A program made the position numbers and the translations under genes. This document shows, piece after piece, positions 6,809 through 7,118 of a stretch of DNA of 7,118 nt (the first letter of the stretch is position 1; each line of letters starts with the position of its first letter). The notes under the pieces were generated by a model, which saw nothing but the letters and a program-made list of their open reading frames with translations, was not told where the DNA came from and did no database searches. The DNA comes from an uncultured Planctomycetota bacterium (lineage in GTDB: Bacteria; Planctomycetota; Phycisphaerae; Sedimentisphaerales; Anaerobacaceae): contig CAIYOL010000123.1 of assembly GCA_903927855.1 (NCBI GenBank), positions 1 to 7,118 of the forward strand, given 5' to 3'.

Positions 6809-7118
6809 ATGTGGCAGTATATACGTCAAATTTATCATAAGATTCTGGCGATTTTGCATTTGTCGCCGTTTTCGCTGGCGGGAAAGTGCAGGGTAGCATT
6901 CGGACTGGCGGTAGCGCTGGTGCTTATACTGGCGCTGCTTCTGCCTTATATCTGGATGGGGCAATTGACAAAAAATGCCGTTCTCGATGCCGGTCGAGCA
7001 AAAACCGAGATGCTGCTGGCGCGGCATTTCCAGGAGAGACAAACGAGCGAAACAGCCCTTCCGGCATTAGACAGCAGGGGGGCGGTGCTGGATGTGAACA
7101 GCACCGATATGCGATGGA
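6809..7118 (+). CDS. N-terminal fragment of a membrane-anchored protein (possibly a sensor), cut by the window edge
   Basis: An open frame of 103 complete codons runs off the right end. The first in-frame stop upstream is at 6764-6766, and the ATG at 6809 is the only usual start codon after it, which fixes the start; no clear Shine-Dalgarno precedes it. A basic cytoplasmic N-terminus (about 1-28) leads into one strong transmembrane segment (about 29-50, ending LLLPYIWMG). A charged, helix-prone stretch follows (about 51-80, with GRAKTEMLLARHF and QERQ), then SRGAVLDVNSTD. The layout of a short cytoplasmic lead, one membrane helix and a presumably periplasmic helical region is common at the N-terminus of sensor kinases and chemoreceptors. 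A DUF3365/Tll0287-like or other sensor domain could follow, but too little is present to name a family. It lies 66 bases after aspS on the same strand, with no evident terminator between them. Confidence 0.7.
   Translation, partial: MWQYIRQIYHKILAILHLSPFSLAGKCRVAFGLAVALVLILALLLPYIWMGQLTKNAVLDAGRAKTEMLLARHFQERQTSETALPALDSRGAVLDVNSTDMRW

Noticed and set aside
6788..7042. 84-codon minus-strand open frame
   Set aside because: Opposes the plus-strand membrane protein, whose transmembrane pattern is much more protein-like; this one is Gln/Arg-rich shadow sequence.

Overview
The window is ordinary-looking chromosomal DNA of moderate GC from a Gram-negative bacterium. It carries one large sensor histidine kinase on the minus strand, a divergently oriented putative outer-membrane beta-barrel protein, an aspartyl-tRNA synthetase (aspS), and the first 103 codons of a membrane-anchored protein that runs off the right edge. 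The barrel protein with a C-terminal Phe and Sec signal implies an outer membrane. The kinase architecture, the TIGR02001-like barrel, weak or absent Shine-Dalgarno sequences before three of the four genes, and hairpin/short-repeat intergenic DNA suggest an environmental Planctomycetota (Phycisphaerae-like) genome. This placement comes from memory of similar genomes and was not tested by a search.

Layout: 1-294 is a non-coding gap with short tandem and dispersed-type repeats. 295-3801 (minus) is a 1168-residue CHASE4-HAMP-PAS-GAF-PAS-PAS-HisKA-HATPase kinase starting at GTG. 3802-3969 is a compact divergent control region with a 9-bp inverted repeat (20-nt spacer) enclosing a perfect 10-bp palindrome. 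3970-4755 (plus) is the secreted barrel protein. 4756-4918 is a gap with three small GC-rich hairpins. 4919-6742 (plus) is aspS. 6743-6808 is a 66-nt spacer without an evident terminator, followed from 6809 by the partial membrane protein.

How the genes work together: AspRS is housekeeping and its active-site motifs are intact. Its N-terminal His33/Gly85 resemble those of non-discriminating AspRSs, predicting that this organism makes Asn-tRNA(Asn) through GatCAB transamidation. The kinase has no receiver domain and no response regulator lies in the window, so its target is unknown. Sharing a divergent promoter region with the barrel gene is the only hint of a link. No mobile element, CRISPR array, tRNA or rRNA was seen. 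I found no convincing new multi-gene system. The most interesting signals are Cys/His clusters in the kinase GAF and second PAS domains, an unusually Cys-rich barrel protein with a CxHxHC motif, and the dyad in the divergent control region.
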